Part shown: piece by piece, positions 5,370 through 6,777 of the stretch
How the letters are laid out: the number at the start of each line of letters is the position of its first letter
Position numbering within the stretch: the stretch's first letter is position 1
From: Dehalococcoidia bacterium
GTDB taxonomy: Bacteria; Chloroflexota; Dehalococcoidia; Dehalococcoidales; BS750m-G39
Direction: 5' to 3'
Assembly: GCA_030616265.1 (NCBI GenBank)
Contig: JAUWXS010000032.1
Coordinates: 1 to 6,777, forward strand
DNA length: 6,777 nucleotides
Made by a program: the position numbers and the translations under genes
Notes under the pieces: model-generated
Database searches by the model: none
What the model saw: only the letters and a program-made list of their open reading frames with translations
What the model was told of the DNA's origin: nothing

Positions 5370-5405
5370 TGTCATTGCGAGGAGCATAGCGACGAAGCAA
5401 TCTCA
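5370..5405. repeat. Dispersed palindromic repeat of the GTCATTGCGAG...GCAATCTC type
   Basis: The 36 bases begin TGTCATTGCGAGG and end GAAGCAATCTCA, with arms ATTGC (5374-5378) and GCAAT (5397-5401). This matches a widespread intergenic repeat, roughly GTCATTGCGAGCGAAGCGAAGCAATCTC, that I recall from many bacterial genomes. It lies between the mscS stop and the ilvE promoter. It may help end mscS transcription, but the stem is short. Only one copy is seen here. Confidence 0.65.
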
Positions 5406-5456
5406 CAGAATCTGACTAAAAAACGGGGAGAGCCTTAAAGAGGGAAGAACTAATCC

Positions 5457-6674
5457 TTAATAATCCCCACCTTCGCCGCCTTCGTTACCCTCGCCTCCTC
5501 CGCGCGGTGCCGCCTTGGGCGCAGGACGGGTTTTCCGGCGGGTTGGGCCCTTGGCCGGCTTTGCCGGCGGCGTTCCCCCCTCTTCCTCGCCCCTAAACAC
5601 CTTGACGTGCGGCCAGGGTATTTCTACCCCTTCCTCGTCGAAGACCCGCTTGATTCTCCGCCTCAGTTCCCCCATGACTTCCCATTGTTTCATAGGCCTG
5701 GTGTCGCCGACGGCTCTAATGGTAATGCCCGAGTCGCCGAATTCCTCTACCCGCAGTAGCCAGGGCGTTTTGGAGATTATTTTCGCTTCCCAGTCGGGGT
5801 CTTTAGCCATTTCCTCCCAGGTTTTCCTGACGAGGTCCATTACCCGGTCGAGGTCTTCTTTGTAGGCGACGCCGACCTCAAAGAAAGCCCGGGATATCGA
5901 GCGGGTATAGTTAGAGGCGACCCTGATTTCGCCGTTGGGGATAACATGCAGAATACCCTTCAGGTCTCTTAGCACGGTCCGCCGCAGGCCGAGCTCCTCC
6001 ACATTGCCGGTTATATCGGCGACTTTAACCACGTCGCCGACGTTGTAGTGGTCTTCCAGCATAATCACGAAGCCGCCGATGAAGTCCCGTATCGAGTTCT
6101 GGGCGGCGAAGCCGATGGCGATACCGGCAACGCCAGCGCCGGCGAGCAGCGGGGTAATATCCACTCCCAGCTCGGAGATAATCATAAAGAGGACAATTAT
6201 GATTATAAATATGCCCAGAGCCTGGGTGACGACTCTACCCAGTGAGTTTGACCGCTGCTTTATATACCCCTTAGTGCGGCGCCTCTTGCCTTTCTCGGTG
6301 ACATACCGCCTGACAAAAATCGGCATTATTACGCCGAGCATTTTATAGACGAACCACCCAACCAGGATGATGGCAAAGATACGGATGCCGTGCTCCACAA
6401 ACCAATCGCCTATCGCCCCCAAGGTCGGGCCGATGTCCACGCCGTAGAAGGTGACGGCAACAGCGGTTATACCGAGGGCTAAAATAATACCGCCGATAAT
6501 GGCGATTGCCAGTCTAACTGCCCTTTCCACCCTTTCCCTTTGCTCTTCTATCTGCTGGGGCACCAGCTTTTCTACAATCCAGGACGACCAGCGCATTAAA
6601 AGGAAGAAGAGGACAGCGCCGACAACAACGGCGACTACTATCCAGACCCCCTTATCCATAAACTGTTCCCACAT
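5457..6674 (-). CDS. MscS-family small-conductance mechanosensitive channel
   Basis: A 405-residue inner-membrane channel that would open under membrane tension to release solutes during osmotic downshock. Hydrophobic segments fall at about 11-27, 54-75, 97-118 and 147-168. The pore helix AGAGVAGIAIGFAAQNSIRDF (about 178-198) follows, then FVIMLEDHYNVGDVV, the hallmark of the MscS beta domain, with HVIPNGEI and a C-terminal alpha/beta domain to about 360. E. coli MscS has 286 residues and three membrane helices; this protein has extra N-terminal helices plus a 40-residue tail (about 366-405) that is first Pro/Lys/Arg-rich, then Gly/Glu-rich. I chose ATG 6674 because AAGGGGG lies five bases upstream. 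The in-frame GTG at 6692 would put that site inside the coding region. It is monocistronic as far as visible, with its own extended -10 promoter. The transported solute and true gating are not shown by sequence. Confidence 0.92.
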   Translation of the reverse strand: MWEQFMDKGVWIVVAVVVGAVLFFLLMRWSSWIVEKLVPQQIEEQRERVERAVRLAIAIIGGIILALGITAVAVTFYGVDIGPTLGAIGDWFVEHGIRIFAIILVGWFVYKMLGVIMPIFVRRYVTEKGKRRRTKGYIKQRSNSLGRVVTQALGIFIIIIVLFMIISELGVDITPLLAGAGVAGIAIGFAAQNSIRDFIGGFVIMLEDHYNVGDVVKVADITGNVEELGLRRTVLRDLKGILHVIPNGEIRVASNYTRSISRAFFEVGVAYKEDLDRVMDLVRKTWEEMAKDPDWEAKIISKTPWLLRVEEFGDSGITIRAVGDTRPMKQWEVMGELRRRIKRVFDEEGVEIPWPHVKVFRGEEEGGTPPAKPAKGPTRRKTRPAPKAAPRGGGEGNEGGEGGDY

Positions 6675-6709
6675 GGCAACCCCCTTCCTCACTCAAAAAA
6701 GCTGGTTAT

Positions 6710-6738
6710 ATTATACCATTAGTTTAGCGTTATGAGAA
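6710..6738 (-). promoter_or_regulatory. Promoter of the mscS-family gene (extended -10)
   Basis: The minus strand carries TTCTCA (6733-6738, 4 of 6), 17 bases, then a perfect TATAAT (6710-6715) preceded by TGG, an extended -10. Transcription would start near 6703, giving a leader of about 29 bases with AAGGGGG before the ATG at 6674. An inverted repeat at 6726-6742 covers the -35. Confidence 0.65.
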
Positions 6739-6742
6739 CGCT
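6726..6742. promoter_or_regulatory. Inverted repeat over the mscS -35 (possible operator)
   Basis: AGCGTT (6726-6731), spacer ATGAG, AACGCT (6737-6742) is a perfect 6-bp inverted repeat. It covers the -35 at 6733-6738, where a bound repressor would block polymerase. The function is inferred from position only. Confidence 0.3.
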
Positions 6743-6771
6743 GGACTCAAATCGGGCTAAAACTATATAAT
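6742..6771 (+). promoter_or_regulatory. Possible divergent promoter reading out of the window
   Basis: On the plus strand TGGACT (6742-6747, 4 of 6) and a perfect TATAAT (6766-6771) are 18 bases apart inside an AT-rich tract that runs to the window end. It could drive a gene to the right. The AT tract makes chance matches likely, and no start codon is visible before the edge. Confidence 0.25.
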
Positions 6772-6777
6772 ATATAT

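Noticed and set aside
5411..5456. Rho-independent terminator directly after the mscS stop
   Set aside because: There is a six-T run on the minus strand (5418-5423), but the preceding bases are nearly all pyrimidine and cannot form a stem.
6675..6692. GTG start six codons upstream for the MscS-type gene
   Set aside because: Those codons contain the AAGGGGG ribosome-binding site that serves ATG 6674.
1..6777. CRISPR array, transposase, tRNA or rRNA gene, phage integration site
   Set aside because: No regularly spaced direct repeats, no transposase or integrase motifs, and no cloverleaf or rRNA signature were seen on either strand.

Overview
This 6.8 kb window looks like chromosomal DNA of a free-living bacterium. 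The housekeeping genes are fairly GC-rich: bases 1741-1800, inside rel, hand-count to 38 G+C of 60. The gene set and the motifs in Rel, S20 and the hisS/rel neighbourhood would fit a Chloroflexota (Dehalococcoidia-like) genome. That placement is from memory of family features, not from a search, and is only moderately likely.

Layout. Bases 1-264 (minus) hold the first 88 codons of hisS, cut by the window edge, with its own promoter at 281-309. Bases 314-829 (minus) hold a small AT-richer gene for an AbiV-like HEPN protein, a family linked to abortive phage infection. Bases 830-1077 are a 248-base divergent intergenic region packed with hairpins and a dispersed repeat, ending in a promoter that appears to start rel transcription at its ATG. 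Bases 1078-4336 (plus) form a probable three-gene operon: a long RelA/SpoT-type (p)ppGpp enzyme, ribosomal protein S20 (TTG start, long Lys/Ala tail), and a class II aldolase. This unit converges on ilvE (4371-5294, minus), and both genes share a hairpin at 4350-4376 that overlaps the ilvE stop. Bases 5295-5456 hold the ilvE promoter and a known type of dispersed palindromic repeat. Bases 5457-6674 (minus) encode an MscS-type mechanosensitive channel with an extended -10 promoter. The last ~75 bases are intergenic.

How the genes relate. HisRS, Rel and S20 all concern translation or the sensing of its failure: uncharged tRNA on the ribosome is the classic trigger of Rel. IlvE supplies branched-chain amino acids, a pathway usually under stringent control. 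The AbiV-like gene sits inside this translation neighbourhood but differs in base composition and is probably an acquired defence islet.

Points most worth a second look are: (1) Rel carries EFDD at the synthetase site where bifunctional enzymes usually carry RxKD, and HDxxEN instead of HDxxED at the hydrolase site; (2) the AbiV-like islet; (3) a 35-base repeat present twice in opposite orientation (32/35 identical), one copy forming the end of ilvE and the other lying in a hairpin cluster upstream of rel; (4) the histone H1-like tail on S20. No mobile element, CRISPR array, tRNA or rRNA was seen.
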